NCBI RefSeq assembly: GCF_010731635.1
Contig: NZ_AP022583.1
Location: 3,906,001-3,970,000 of the forward strand
Length of the DNA stretch: 64,000 bases
Direction of reading: 5' to 3'
Source of the DNA: Mycobacterium noviomagense
Lineage (GTDB): Bacteria; Actinomycetota; Actinomycetes; Mycobacteriales; Mycobacteriaceae
Positions 28,408 through 37,116 of this stretch are shown here, piece by piece. Position 1 is the first letter of the stretch, and each line of letters starts with the position of its first letter. The notes beneath the pieces were generated by a model. The model had not been told where the DNA came from. It did no database searches and saw only the letters and a list, made by a program, of their open reading frames with translations. The position numbers and the translations under genes are program-made.

Positions 28408-28767
28408 ATGAGCTTCGTCACATCACCGAAAACATATGCCGCCCTGGCGGCCTTCCAAGCCGGAGATGCGGTGGCCTGCGCGGTGCCGCTACCGGCCATC
28501 ACCAAATCCCTTGACACGCTGGGCGTTCCGACTGATATCCGGTGGATTTTTCCGGTGGTTAAAGCCGCCGCGGCAGTGGGGTTGCTGTCGGTGTTCCGTT
28601 TTCCTGTGCTGGCGCGGCTCACCACGGCCATGCTGACGCTGTACTTCCTGCTGGCGGTGAGTGCCCACATCCGGGTGCGCGATCGGGTGGTCAACGCGAT
28701 TCCGGCGGCTACGTTTCTGGTGACGTTCGCGACGATGACGGCTAAGGGGCCCGATTCGCGGGCCTGA
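28408..28767 (+). CDS. Small DoxX-like four-helix membrane protein
   Basis: 119 residues with about four membrane helices, for example IFPVVKAAAAVGLLSVFRF and TAMLTLYFLLAVSAHI. Layout resembles DoxX-like proteins; similar to Rv1489, which occupies the same place. ATG 28408 starts 10 bp after the SPFH stop, so it is probably in that operon. Function not known. Confidence 0.75.
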   Translation: MSFVTSPKTYAALAAFQAGDAVACAVPLPAITKSLDTLGVPTDIRWIFPVVKAAAAVGLLSVFRFPVLARLTTAMLTLYFLLAVSAHIRVRDRVVNAIPAATFLVTFATMTAKGPDSRA

Positions 28768-28853
28768 CTCCGTCGGTTGGGCACAACCGTATCGCTGAAC
28801 CTTGCCGTCGTGGTGGCTAAGCTGATGATTGCGCCAATTGGCTTGGAGGAACA

Positions 28854-30563
28854 GTGGATATCGTCCTCGGCGTGTCGATGGCACCCACGACGGTCCGCAT
28901 GGTGCTCGTCGAAGGGCAGAACGCCGACGGAGCCACCGTCGACGAAGACGGCTTTGACGTCGTTGCTGACGAGGAGTCCGCAACTACGAGTGCACCCGAG
29001 CGGGTGATCGCGGCCATCCTCGGTACTCGAGAGAGCGCTGCAGAAGGCGATTACCACCTCGCGGCAACTGGGGTCACGTGGACCGACCCTGTCGAAGCCG
29101 CCGCGCTCCGCGACGCACTGGCGGCTTACAAGGTCGAAAACGTCATGCTGGTCTCGGCATTTCTGGCCGCGGCCGCTTTGGCGCAGTCCGTCGGTAGCGC
29201 GGTGGGCTATGGCCACACCGGGCTGCTGTTCCTGGAGCCTGACGCCGCGACCCTGGCGGTCGTCGACTCGGCCGACGGTTCGATCAGCGATGTACGCCGC
29301 CGACCAGTGCGGAGCGCAGAATCGCTGACCGAGTTAACAGGCCTGATGGCCCAGCTGGATGTGTTGGAATCCCGGCCGGAAGGCGTCTTTGTCGTAGGCA
29401 CTGGCGTTGACGTCGCGGCGATCAAGCCCCACCTGGAGGCGGCAACCGGGCTGCCGGTGACCGTCCCCGAAGAGCCCGACATGGCACTGGCGCGAGGAGC
29501 CGCATTGGCGTCGGCCGACGCGCCGCTGTTCGCCTCGTCGACCGTCGCGGTGGCTTACTCCCAAGTTCGGGACTGGACGACGGCCGGAGTGGTCGAGCCG
29601 GATACGGCCGACGTCGGTGCGGGTCACGCGTTGGCGTATGCCGCCGACACAGACGCTTACGCCGCCCTCGACGCTGACTTCAGCGCCGAGGGCCGCAAGC
29701 CGCTCTTGGTCGCGCTGAGCGTGATGACGATCTTCTTTGTCGGGGTTTTGGCGCTGGTCGTTTCCTTGGGCATCCGTGCTCGCCCTGCGATGAGTCAGCA
29801 GCCCCGGGCCGCCGGAGACCTCGTCTTTCCGGTGAAGGAGGCGCCCGCGCCTGCGCCCCCGAAGGCAGAAGTGCAAGCTCCGCCCGCGGCTGCGCCGAAC
29901 GTCCAGCCGGCGCCGCAGATGCAGCCGGCACCTTCCGATTCTGTTGCGTCAGCGCCAGCCCCGGAGGCGCCTGCGCCTGAGGCGGCCGCGCCCGCGCCTG
30001 CTGCTCCCAAGCCGGTCCCCGTGCCGGTGGCTGCGACGCCTGTTCCGGTGGCTCCGGCTCCGCCCGCGGCTCCGGTCGTTCCGGCACCCGCCGCTCCAGC
30101 GCCGGCTCCGGTCGTGCCCGCGCCTGCGGCTCCAGCACCCGCTCCGGTGGCCCCGGTGCCGGTCCCGGTACCGGTGGCGCCGGTGATTCCGATCCTTCCC
30201 CCGGTCTTCAATCCGCCGGTCCTCCATCCGCCGGTGCAGAGCCCGCCGTTCCAGCCCGGCGGCGGTGACCGCAGTGGGGGCGGGTGGCCGCCCGGAGGCG
30301 GCGCTCGCGATCGCGGCGCGTGGCCACCGGCTGGTGGCGGCCGAGACGGCGGCGGATGGCCGCCAGGTGGCGGGTGGCAGCCCCGCGGTGGCGAGCGCGG
30401 CGGGGGCGGATGGTTACCCGGGGGCGCCCCGGGCGGCGGCTTCGGCGGCAACCACGGCGGCTTCGGCGATGGACCCGGTGGGTCCGGGGGCGGCCACGGC
30501 GGCGGTATCGGAGGCTTTGGCGGCGGCCACGGCGGTTTCGGCGGCGGTCACGGCGGCCGGTGA
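28854..30563 (+). CDS. Actin-like-domain membrane protein with Pro/Ala- and Gly-rich tail
   Basis: 569 residues in four parts. Residues 1-235 look like an actin/Hsp70-like fold (LGVSMAPTTVRMVLVEG, GHTGLLFLEPDAATLAVVD, then ALARGAALASADAPLF), the type called DUF7159. A single helix (LVALSVMTIFFVGVLALVVSLG, about 283-305) follows. Residues 318-470 are almost only Pro, Ala and Val; residues 475-569 are a GGxWPPGG and GGHGGFGG repeat region. GTG 28854 has GGAGGA 3 nt upstream. Likely cytosolic sensor/ATPase-like head with a wall-spanning tail. Not a PE_PGRS protein: no PE domain. Confidence 0.8.
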   Translation: MDIVLGVSMAPTTVRMVLVEGQNADGATVDEDGFDVVADEESATTSAPERVIAAILGTRESAAEGDYHLAATGVTWTDPVEAAALRDALAAYKVENVMLVSAFLAAAALAQSVGSAVGYGHTGLLFLEPDAATLAVVDSADGSISDVRRRPVRSAESLTELTGLMAQLDVLESRPEGVFVVGTGVDVAAIKPHLEAATGLPVTVPEEPDMALARGAALASADAPLFASSTVAVAYSQVRDWTTAGVVEPDTADVGAGHALAYAADTDAYAALDADFSAEGRKPLLVALSVMTIFFVGVLALVVSLGIRARPAMSQQPRAAGDLVFPVKEAPAPAPPKAEVQAPPAAAPNVQPAPQMQPAPSDSVASAPAPEAPAPEAAAPAPAAPKPVPVPVAATPVPVAPAPPAAPVVPAPAAPAPAPVVPAPAAPAPAPVAPVPVPVPVAPVIPILPPVFNPPVLHPPVQSPPFQPGGGDRSGGGWPPGGGARDRGAWPPAGGGRDGGGWPPGGGWQPRGGERGGGGWLPGGAPGGGFGGNHGGFGDGPGGSGGGHGGGIGGFGGGHGGFGGGHGGR

Positions 30564-30651
30564 TCCGTGCCTGTGCCGCGCCGCAACGCCGGCGCCGAGC
30601 TTCGGCCGCGGACACCACGGCTAGGCCGCTGGATAACGCGGGCCTCGATCG

Positions 30652-31146
30652 CTACGCCGGCGGCGGTCCCCACGGTGGTGGTGGCGGTGGTGCACCCCAG
30701 CCAGGTGGCGGCCCAGCAGGCGGGGGTGGTGGCGGGGGTGCCGGCTCCCCAGGCGCGGGCGGCCGATTGGCCGGCCCTCCGTGGCGCGGCTGAACGCCGG
30801 ACCAAGCGTCGGGCGGCGGAGGCGGTGCGGGCCATGCGTGCGGCGGCACGGGGGCAGCAACGCAAGCCGGCGCAGGAGGAGGCGGCCCGGCATGGGTTCG
30901 TCCCTCGCTCGCGGCGATGAACGCAGGCGAGGTGGTCGCGATCACCGCGGCCGTGGCAACCGCGCCAACGACCAGACCAGCCAGCCCTGCACCGACCGCC
31001 GTCCCCGTGGGATGGCGGCGCGTGAAACCCACCCATCGGCGTCGACGGACCTGCGTTTCGTGATCGGAAGACGCTGTCGGGCGGTCGGATTCAGTGTCCG
31101 GCGGGGTAGCGGTGACGTCGTCGGGGGTGGTGTCGTTATCGGCCAT
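30652..31146 (-). CDS. Proline-rich single-pass membrane protein
   Basis: 164 residues: acidic Thr/Asp/Pro N-terminus (1-30), basic stretch RRRRW, one membrane helix (about 51-70), then a very Pro-rich exterior ending PPPPPPWGPPPA. ATG 31146 with GGGAAG upstream is preferred; ATG 31158 would add four residues. Divergent from the two-component system and sharing its promoter region. The PPWGPPP motif also occurs in the sensor domain of the neighbouring kinase. Function unknown. Confidence 0.7.
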   Translation of the reverse strand: MADNDTTPDDVTATPPDTESDRPTASSDHETQVRRRRWVGFTRRHPTGTAVGAGLAGLVVGAVATAAVIATTSPAFIAASEGRTHAGPPPPAPACVAAPVPPHAWPAPPPPPDAWSGVQPRHGGPANRPPAPGEPAPPPPPPPAGPPPGWGAPPPPPPWGPPPA

Positions 31147-31206
31147 GTCGCTTCCCATCTCTGTCGGCTGTGGTCACCTCAGAAGCTAGGCAGCGAACTT
31201 GAAGTG

Positions 31207-31242
31207 AGCCTGAAGAAACGGTCGGGAGCGTTTCTTCAGGCT
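31207..31242. promoter_or_regulatory. 14-bp inverted repeat upstream of two-component operon
   Basis: Perfect arms AGCCTGAAGAAACG and CGTTTCTTCAGGCT with an 8-nt spacer, 32 bp before the response regulator start. TGAAG also recurs 11 bp upstream (TTGAAGTGAGCCTGAAG), the spacing used by OmpR-type regulators. Likely autoregulatory site controlling both divergent genes. Confidence 0.6.
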
Positions 31243-31273
31243 GGTCTCAGAAACTCGGCGCTAACAATGAACC

Positions 31274-32020
31274 ATGACCGATTACCGTCGCACCGCCCGC
31301 GCGGGCGCGGGTTCAGCAGCCCGAAAGGCCGACCAGTTCAGTGTCGGCGCGCCGCGGGTACTGGTGGTCGAAGACTCCGAGACGATCCGTGAAATGGTGT
31401 GCGAGGCGCTGGCCGACGCCGGCTATCTCGCCGAAGCCCGCTCGGACGGCGAGGGTTTGGAGGGCGTGCTCGACGGCTTTCGCCCCGACCTGGTGGTGCT
31501 TGACGTGATGCTGCCGGGCCGCCGCGACGGGTTCAGCCTGATCGACGTCGTAGTCGGCTGGGGCGATGTCGGGATCGTGATGATCACCGCCCGCGATGGG
31601 TTGCCGGACCGGTTGCGCGGGCTCGACGGCGGCGCCGACGACTACGTCGTCAAGCCGTTCGAGCTCGCCGAACTGGTATCGCGAGTTGGCGCGGTACTGC
31701 GCCGCCGCGGACGGCTGCCCGCGGTGGTGCAGGTGGGCGACCTGATGGTTGACGTCGACGCCGGGATCGCCGCCCGCGACGGCCAGCCGCTGGACCTCAC
31801 GGCAACCGAGCTGCGCCTGCTGGCCTTCCTCGTCGAGCAGCGCGGCCGGATCGTCAGCGCGCGCCAGATCCTGACCGCGGTGTGGGGCTACGACGCCTAC
31901 GACCCCAACCTCGTCCAGGTGCACATCAGCGGGCTGCGGCGCAAGCTCGAGGCCCATGGCCCCCGGATCCTGCACACCGTCCGGGGCATCGGCTACCGCC
32001 TGCAACCCCAGCGGTCATGA
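31274..32020 (+). CDS. OmpR-family response regulator
   Basis: 248 residues. Receiver domain (about 27-140) with acidic pair VVEDSE, phosphoacceptor Asp in LVVLDVMLPG, Thr in VMITARD and Lys in VVKPFE; winged-helix effector domain ending QVHISGLRRKLEAHGPRIL and GIGYRL. Resembles the M. tuberculosis TcrX type, but I do not assign a name with certainty. Overlaps the kinase gene by 4 nt (ATGA). Confidence 0.92.
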   Translation: MTDYRRTARAGAGSAARKADQFSVGAPRVLVVEDSETIREMVCEALADAGYLAEARSDGEGLEGVLDGFRPDLVVLDVMLPGRRDGFSLIDVVVGWGDVGIVMITARDGLPDRLRGLDGGADDYVVKPFELAELVSRVGAVLRRRGRLPAVVQVGDLMVDVDAGIAARDGQPLDLTATELRLLAFLVEQRGRIVSARQILTAVWGYDAYDPNLVQVHISGLRRKLEAHGPRILHTVRGIGYRLQPQRS

Positions 32021-33510
32021 CGTCTGCCACGACGCCGACCCCGTCGCTGCGGCGTCGAGTGACGCTGATCGTGGTCGGGTTAATGGCGCTGCTGTTGCTG
32101 CTGCTCGGGGTGGTGATCGACTTCAGCGTCGGCGTCCAGGCCCGCCGCAATCTGCATGACCGGCTGGTCGCTGCGACGTCGCGCGCCGATGTACTCGCCG
32201 CCGCCGGCACTCCGCCCGCTCAGCTGGCCGCCGAACTCAACGGGGGCACCGTGCGAGCGCTGGTCGTCACAGCAAACGGCGCCACGTACGGTGACCCCTC
32301 GATCAGCCCGGACATGACCGCCGGACCGGTGGCCCCACCGCCACCTCGGCCACCGCTGCCACCGCTGCTGGGTGCTGGCCCGCCGCCACCGCCCGCGCCA
32401 CCCTGGGGTCCACCGCCTCCACCACCTCCGCGGCCACCGCCCCCGCCCGAGGCGACCGCCACCGCTGTCGTGCACCCGCTGCCCACCGGTGGACGAGTGA
32501 TCCTCGTCGCCGACACCACGCAGAGCGTGCAGATGATCAGCCAGCTGCGCCGCCTGATGGTTGGCGCCGGTCTGGCCACCCTCAGCGTCGCGGCGTTACT
32601 GCTGATAGCGGCCAGCCGTGCGGCGTTGCTTCCCTTGGCGCGACTCACTCAGCTGGCCAAAGACACCACCATCGGTGATCGTGGCCGACGGCTGCGGCCG
32701 GACCGGCCCACCACCGAGTTAGGCCGCGCCGCAAGCGCTTTCGACGGCATGCTCGACGCGCTGGAAGCATCCGAACACCGCGCTCAGCGGGCGGCGGAGA
32801 CCGCGCAGCGCGCCGAGACGGCGACCCGGCGATTCCTCGTGGACGCGGCGCACGAACTGCGCACCCCGATTGCCGGGATCCAGGCCGCCGCCGAACAACT
32901 CGCCAGCAACGCCAGCCAAGACGAGTCCGACCCCGCGGCACGGCGCCAGTACCGTCGAGCCAGCCTGCTGCTGTCCGACGCCCACCGCGCCGCACGGCTG
33001 GTCGCCGACATGCTCGACCTGAGTCGCATCGACGCCGGCCTACCGCTGGACCTGCAAGACACCGACCTGGGCGCGATCGCCGACGCCGAAGCCGACCGCG
33101 CGCGCATGCTGGCGCCGCAGCTGACCATCACGCGGGCGGGGCTCAGCGCGCTGCGTGTGCGCGCCGATCCGACGCGGGTGGCCCAGATCCTGTCCAACCT
33201 CTTGGACAACGCGCGGCGGCATACTCCGCCCGGTGGCCAGATCGGCATAGACCTGCAGCGACGCGACGGCGTCGCCGAGGTGACGGTCACCGACACCGGC
33301 CCAGGTATTCCTGAGGACGAACGCGAACGCATCTTCGAACGGCTGGTGCGCCTGGACACCGGGCGCGCCCGCGACCACGGCGGCGCGGGTCTCGGCTTAT
33401 CGATCGCACGCGCCCTGGCCCGTGCCCACGGCGGCGACCTGACGTGCCTATCCCACCAGGGCGGTGCTCAGTTCCGGCTCACGATCCCGGCTGACCCGGC
33501 TGCTGCGTGA
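32017..33510 (+). CDS. Sensor histidine kinase with proline-rich extracytoplasmic domain
   Basis: 497 residues. Two membrane helices (about 16-36 and 182-203) enclose an external domain whose residues 106-144 are nearly all proline (including PAPPWGPPPPPPP). Then HAMP, the H-box with His279 in DAAHELRTPIAG, N-box NLLDNARRHTP, and G-boxes DTGPGIPEDE and GGAGLGLSIA. Translationally coupled to the response regulator. The unusual external domain may sense or anchor in the wall. Its last 32 bp overlap the convergent DUF347 gene. Confidence 0.92.
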   Translation: MTSATTPTPSLRRRVTLIVVGLMALLLLLLGVVIDFSVGVQARRNLHDRLVAATSRADVLAAAGTPPAQLAAELNGGTVRALVVTANGATYGDPSISPDMTAGPVAPPPPRPPLPPLLGAGPPPPPAPPWGPPPPPPPRPPPPPEATATAVVHPLPTGGRVILVADTTQSVQMISQLRRLMVGAGLATLSVAALLLIAASRAALLPLARLTQLAKDTTIGDRGRRLRPDRPTTELGRAASAFDGMLDALEASEHRAQRAAETAQRAETATRRFLVDAAHELRTPIAGIQAAAEQLASNASQDESDPAARRQYRRASLLLSDAHRAARLVADMLDLSRIDAGLPLDLQDTDLGAIADAEADRARMLAPQLTITRAGLSALRVRADPTRVAQILSNLLDNARRHTPPGGQIGIDLQRRDGVAEVTVTDTGPGIPEDERERIFERLVRLDTGRARDHGGAGLGLSIARALARAHGGDLTCLSHQGGAQFRLTIPADPAAA

Positions 33511-34285
33511 CGCGGCCATTCTCCTCGGCGCCAGGATGCCGTCCCGCCCGTTGCGGCAGCACGATGATGAGCGCGACGATCAGGGCCGCAATCACCGCAG
33601 AAGCCAACGGGCGGCTCAGGTTCAGCCCGCCCTGGCTCACCGGCTTGTCGAGAAAATCGCCCAGAGTCGCACCGAGCGGCCGGGTCAAGATGAAGGCAAT
33701 CCAGAACAGGGCCACGTGCGAGATGCTTGTCCAGTAATACAGCGCCGCGACCACGGCGAGCGCAGTAGCAAACACCAGCGCACCGCGTTCGTAACCAAGG
33801 TCGCGGGTGTCGGCCAGCCAATCGCCGAGGGCCGTGCCCAGCGTCTGCGAGAAAGTGATTGTCGCCCAATAGAAAGCCTCGACCTTCGGGGTCGAGACCG
33901 TCGTCACCGAAACCGTGCCCTCCGACCAGTACCAGAGCCCGAGGGTGACGAGCACACACAGCAAGAGCAGACTCGACCCGCCCGTGTAGCCGATCCCGAG
34001 CGAGCGATCAGCGAAGTCGGCCATCGCCGTGCCGAAGGTTGTCGAGGCGATGATCGTCGCCCAGTAGAGAAACGGCCGGAAGCTCTTGGCCCAGATCTGG
34101 GTCAGCACAAGCGCTACCAGCACGACCCCGAACAGCACGACGCCCGCGAGATACCCCCAATTCAGCGTCATCGTGACCGTGTCGCCGCCGGTCTCGCCGA
34201 GCGTCGTCGCCAGCACCTTGATGATCCAGAAGCCCAACGTGACTTCCGGCACCTTGCTCAACGCGAGTTTCGTCTGGTCAGTCAT
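33479..34285 (-). CDS. DUF347/COG4705 repeat membrane protein
   Basis: 268 residues built from four repeats of about 55-60 residues, each with two helices and a helix-capping motif: ATTLGETGGD, ASTTFGTAMADF, SQTLGTALGDW and TRPLGATLGDF. Eight membrane segments are expected. This is the DUF347 family of membrane-anchored proteins, whose function is not established. The fourth repeat continues into a polar tail that overlaps the kinase gene on the other strand. Confidence 0.85.
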   Translation of the reverse strand: MTDQTKLALSKVPEVTLGFWIIKVLATTLGETGGDTVTMTLNWGYLAGVVLFGVVLVALVLTQIWAKSFRPFLYWATIIASTTFGTAMADFADRSLGIGYTGGSSLLLLCVLVTLGLWYWSEGTVSVTTVSTPKVEAFYWATITFSQTLGTALGDWLADTRDLGYERGALVFATALAVVAALYYWTSISHVALFWIAFILTRPLGATLGDFLDKPVSQGGLNLSRPLASAVIAALIVALIIVLPQRAGRHPGAEENGRVTQQPGQPGS

Positions 34286-34301
34286 GGTGATCGCAGGTTA
34301 G

Positions 34302-35063
34302 TCAACTCCTGGTAGCCGGCTCGGCTGATTTCGGCGTGTGGGCCAACCGCCGCCGGTGGTGCTGCCGATGCTGGCGGATCTCGTAGACCAGTACGGCAAA
34401 CCCGACGGCGCCCGTGCACAGCGACACCACGATTAGCAGCGGGCTGACGTGTCCGGTGAGCGCATCGCCGAGGATCACCACGGCAGCGGTCCCGGGGGTC
34501 GTGCCGACCAGCGTGGCCACCGTGTACGGCAACACGCGCACCGCCGAGGCGCCGGCCGCATAGTTGAGCACCGAGAACGGCACGGCTGGGATCAGCCGCA
34601 GGGAAAGGATCGTCGGCCAACCGCGGTCGCGCAGCCGCTCGTCGACGCTGTCGACCGCTCGATGGCGCACCAGACGGCTTAGCTGCCAACCCGCCACCCG
34701 GACCAGTACCAGCGCGATCACCGCACTGGCAGTGCTGGCCAGGACCGCCAGCACCACACCGAGCGCCGAGCCGAACAACAGGCCGGCGGCAAGCGTGAAT
34801 GCGGTGCGTGGAAATGGCAGCACGGTGACGACGATGTGCGCGCCCAGGAAGGCGAGCGGAAACCACGGTCCCACCGATTTTGCCCAGTCGCGCAATTGCA
34901 CCGCGGTGGGAATCGGGACCAGCAACGCCACCGCGATCAGCACCGCAATGGTCAACGCTGTCAGGATGATGCGCCGACGGGGCACTTGACGGGCCGTTGC
35001 GACCACCGCGGAAGCGACGCCACGGAAAGTGTCGGCTATCTTGCTCGCGGCGGGACCCGGCAC
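34302..35063 (-). CDS. TVP38/TMEM64 (DedA-like) membrane protein (Rv1491c-like)
   Basis: 253 residues from GTG 35063, matching Rv1491c (252). About six membrane segments, with the family core VVTVLPFPRTAFTLAAGLLFG and the re-entrant SLRLIPAVPFSVLNYAAG. TVP38/DedA proteins are implicated in lipid scrambling across membranes; no substrate is proved here. The frame extends further upstream, but the family match begins near this GTG. Divergent from mutA with 203 bp between; no cobalamin riboswitch was seen there. Confidence 0.88.
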   Translation of the reverse strand: MPGPAASKIADTFRGVASAVVATARQVPRRRIILTALTIAVLIAVALLVPIPTAVQLRDWAKSVGPWFPLAFLGAHIVVTVLPFPRTAFTLAAGLLFGSALGVVLAVLASTASAVIALVLVRVAGWQLSRLVRHRAVDSVDERLRDRGWPTILSLRLIPAVPFSVLNYAAGASAVRVLPYTVATLVGTTPGTAAVVILGDALTGHVSPLLIVVSLCTGAVGFAVLVYEIRQHRQHHRRRLAHTPKSAEPATRS

Positions 35064-35266
35064 GGTGTCTAAGGCTACGGGTGGTGAGTAAACAGTGCGT
35101 TTCCGGTGTCCGGCGTTTCGCCAGCACCGACCACACCTCGGCTTCTGAGCACCGATCGCGATCAATTAGCCTGGGTGTCAAGTGGCGAGCCCGGCGACGA
35201 TGCGGGGCCGGGAACGGCCTGTGCAGGAGCCGGGCAAACCAGACTCTGCGACAACAGGAGCCGCCG

Positions 35267-37111
35267 GTGTCAGTCGATGCGTCGTCCGAGCCCGTCGATC
35301 TGGCGCAGGCACGTGCGCGGTGGCGCACAGCTGTCGCCGAGGTGGTGGCGAAGAGCACCCGGCGTGGCGCCGAGGAGCTCGGCGACGAACCGGAGCGGCT
35401 GCTGGAGACCCCTACGTACGAAGGGTTTCCGATCCGAGCCCTCTACACCGCATTGGACGCGCTGCCGGAGCGGCCGCTTCCCGGCGAGTTCCCGTTCGTG
35501 CGCGGCGCCAGCGCCCACCGCGACGTCAACGCCGGCTGGAAAGTTGCCGAGGTGTTCCCCAGCAATGCCAGTGAGGACAACGCGGCGCTACTGGCTGCCC
35601 TGAACGACGGCGTCAGCGCGCTGGTGTTGCGGGTCGGCGAATCCGGTGTGGCGCCGGCTCAGCTCGACCGGTTGCTGGCCGGTGTGCACTTAGCGCTCGT
35701 GCCAGTCATTCTCGACGCCGGCGCCGACTACCCAACCGCCGCTTACACCATGCTGGCTTTGGTGGCCGAGGTGGACGACCACAATCGGGCGATGCTGTCG
35801 GTCGATCTCGGCGCCGACCCGCTGACCGCGCCGCTCAGCGATCGCGCCGCCCCCTCGCTCGATGAGGTGGTCGCGGTCGCATCACGGGTTGCCGGGGCAC
35901 ACGGCGTGCGGGCGATCACGGTCGACGGCCCGGCGTTGCACAACCGCGGCGCCAGTGCCGCGTGGGAGCTCGGCGGCACTATCGCCGCCGCGGTGGCCTA
36001 TCTTCGGGTGCTCGACGAGTCCGGGATATCCGCCGCAAATGCGTTGCAGCAGATTAGTTTTCGGTTTGCCGCCGACGACGACCAGTTCATGACGATCGCG
36101 AAGATGCGTGCGGCGCGCCAACTGTGGGCTCGGGTGGCCGAAGTGGTGGGCGAGCCCGACAGCGGCGCGGCGATCCTGCACGCCGAGACTTCGTGGGCGA
36201 TGATGACCCAGCGTGACCCTTGGGTGAACATGCTGCGCACCACGGTGGCCGCATTCGGAGCCGGTGTCGGCGGCGCCGACACCGTGCGGGTGTTGCCGTT
36301 CGACGTCGCGATTCCCGGCGGCTATCCGGGCACACCGACGAGCTTCTCGCGCCGCATTGCCCGCAACACGCAGCTACTGCTGCTCGAGGAGTCGCATATC
36401 GGCCGAGTCCTCGACCCCGCGGGCGGGTCATGGTATGTCGAGGACCTCACCGAACAGCTAGCTCAGCAGGCCTGGAAGCATTTCCAGGACATCGAAGCCT
36501 GCGGCGGCTTCGTCGACGCCCGTGACTACGTGAGCGATCAGATCACCGAAGTCGCCGCCCGCCGCATCGACGACACTGCGCACCGCCGCAGGGCCATCAC
36601 CGGCGTCAACGAATACCCGAACATCACCGAACCGCCACTGCCGCCAAGCGATTCGACTGCCGCGGTGCAACGCTACGCTGCCGAGTTCGAGGCGTTGAGA
36701 GACCGTTCCGACGCTTACCTGGAGCAGACCGGCTCACGCCCGCAGGTGCTGCTGTTGCCGCTGGGCCCGCTGGCAGAGCACAACGTCCGTGCCACGTTCG
36801 CGGCCAACCTGCTCGCCTCCGGCGGGATCGAGGCGATCAACCCGGGCCCGGTTGACGCCGCCGGTGTCGCACAGGCGGTCTCGACGGCCGGAACCACCAC
36901 GGCCGCGGTGATCTGCGGCACCGACAAGCGCTACAACGACGAGGCCCCTGCCATGGTGGAGGCGGCACGCAGCGCCGGGATACAGCGCGTCTACCTCGCC
37001 GGGCCGAAAACAGCGCTACCAGACGCCGAACATCTGCCCGACGAGTATTTGACCGTCAAAATCAATGCGGTCGAAGCCTTGTCCAATCTGCTCACCCGAC
37101 TGGGAGCCTAG
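35267..37111 (+). CDS. mutA: Methylmalonyl-CoA mutase small subunit MutA
   Basis: 614 residues, the non-catalytic beta subunit of methylmalonyl-CoA mutase, which converts (R)-methylmalonyl-CoA to succinyl-CoA in propionate metabolism. TIM-barrel segments such as [23 protein letters not shown] (in part) and [15 protein letters not shown] are conserved; the C-terminal B12-fold lacks the DxHxxG cobalamin motif, as expected for MutA. GTG 35267 with AGGAG upstream; longer open frame ignored. mutB follows after 5 bp. Confidence 0.96.
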   Translation: MSVDASSEPVDLAQARARWRTAVAEVVAKSTRRGAEELGDEPERLLETPTYEGFPIRALYTALDALPERPLPGEFPFVRGASAHRDVNAGWKVAEVFPSNASEDNAALLAALNDGVSALVLRVGESGVAPAQLDRLLAGVHLALVPVILDAGADYPTAAYTMLALVAEVDDHNRAMLSVDLGADPLTAPLSDRAAPSLDEVVAVASRVAGAHGVRAITVDGPALHNRGASAAWELGGTIAAAVAYLRVLDESGISAANALQQISFRFAADDDQFMTIAKMRAARQLWARVAEVVGEPDSGAAILHAETSWAMMTQRDPWVNMLRTTVAAFGAGVGGADTVRVLPFDVAIPGGYPGTPTSFSRRIARNTQLLLLEESHIGRVLDPAGGSWYVEDLTEQLAQQAWKHFQDIEACGGFVDARDYVSDQITEVAARRIDDTAHRRRAITGVNEYPNITEPPLPPSDSTAAVQRYAAEFEALRDRSDAYLEQTGSRPQVLLLPLGPLAEHNVRATFAANLLASGGIEAINPGPVDAAGVAQAVSTAGTTTAAVICGTDKRYNDEAPAMVEAARSAGIQRVYLAGPKTALPDAEHLPDEYLTVKINAVEALSNLLTRLGA

Positions 37112-37116
37112 GGTCG

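Noticed and set aside
29795..30451. Minus-strand Pro-rich 218-codon frame
   Set aside because: Exact antisense of the Gly/Ala-rich tail of the 28854-30563 gene; low-complexity mirror image.
30297..30560. Gly-rich repeat as a PE_PGRS gene
   Set aside because: Repeats are in frame with an actin-like membrane protein, and no PE domain is present.
35064..35266. Cobalamin riboswitch before mutA
   Set aside because: Looked for because the mutase uses B12; no B12-box-like sequence or fitting fold was seen.
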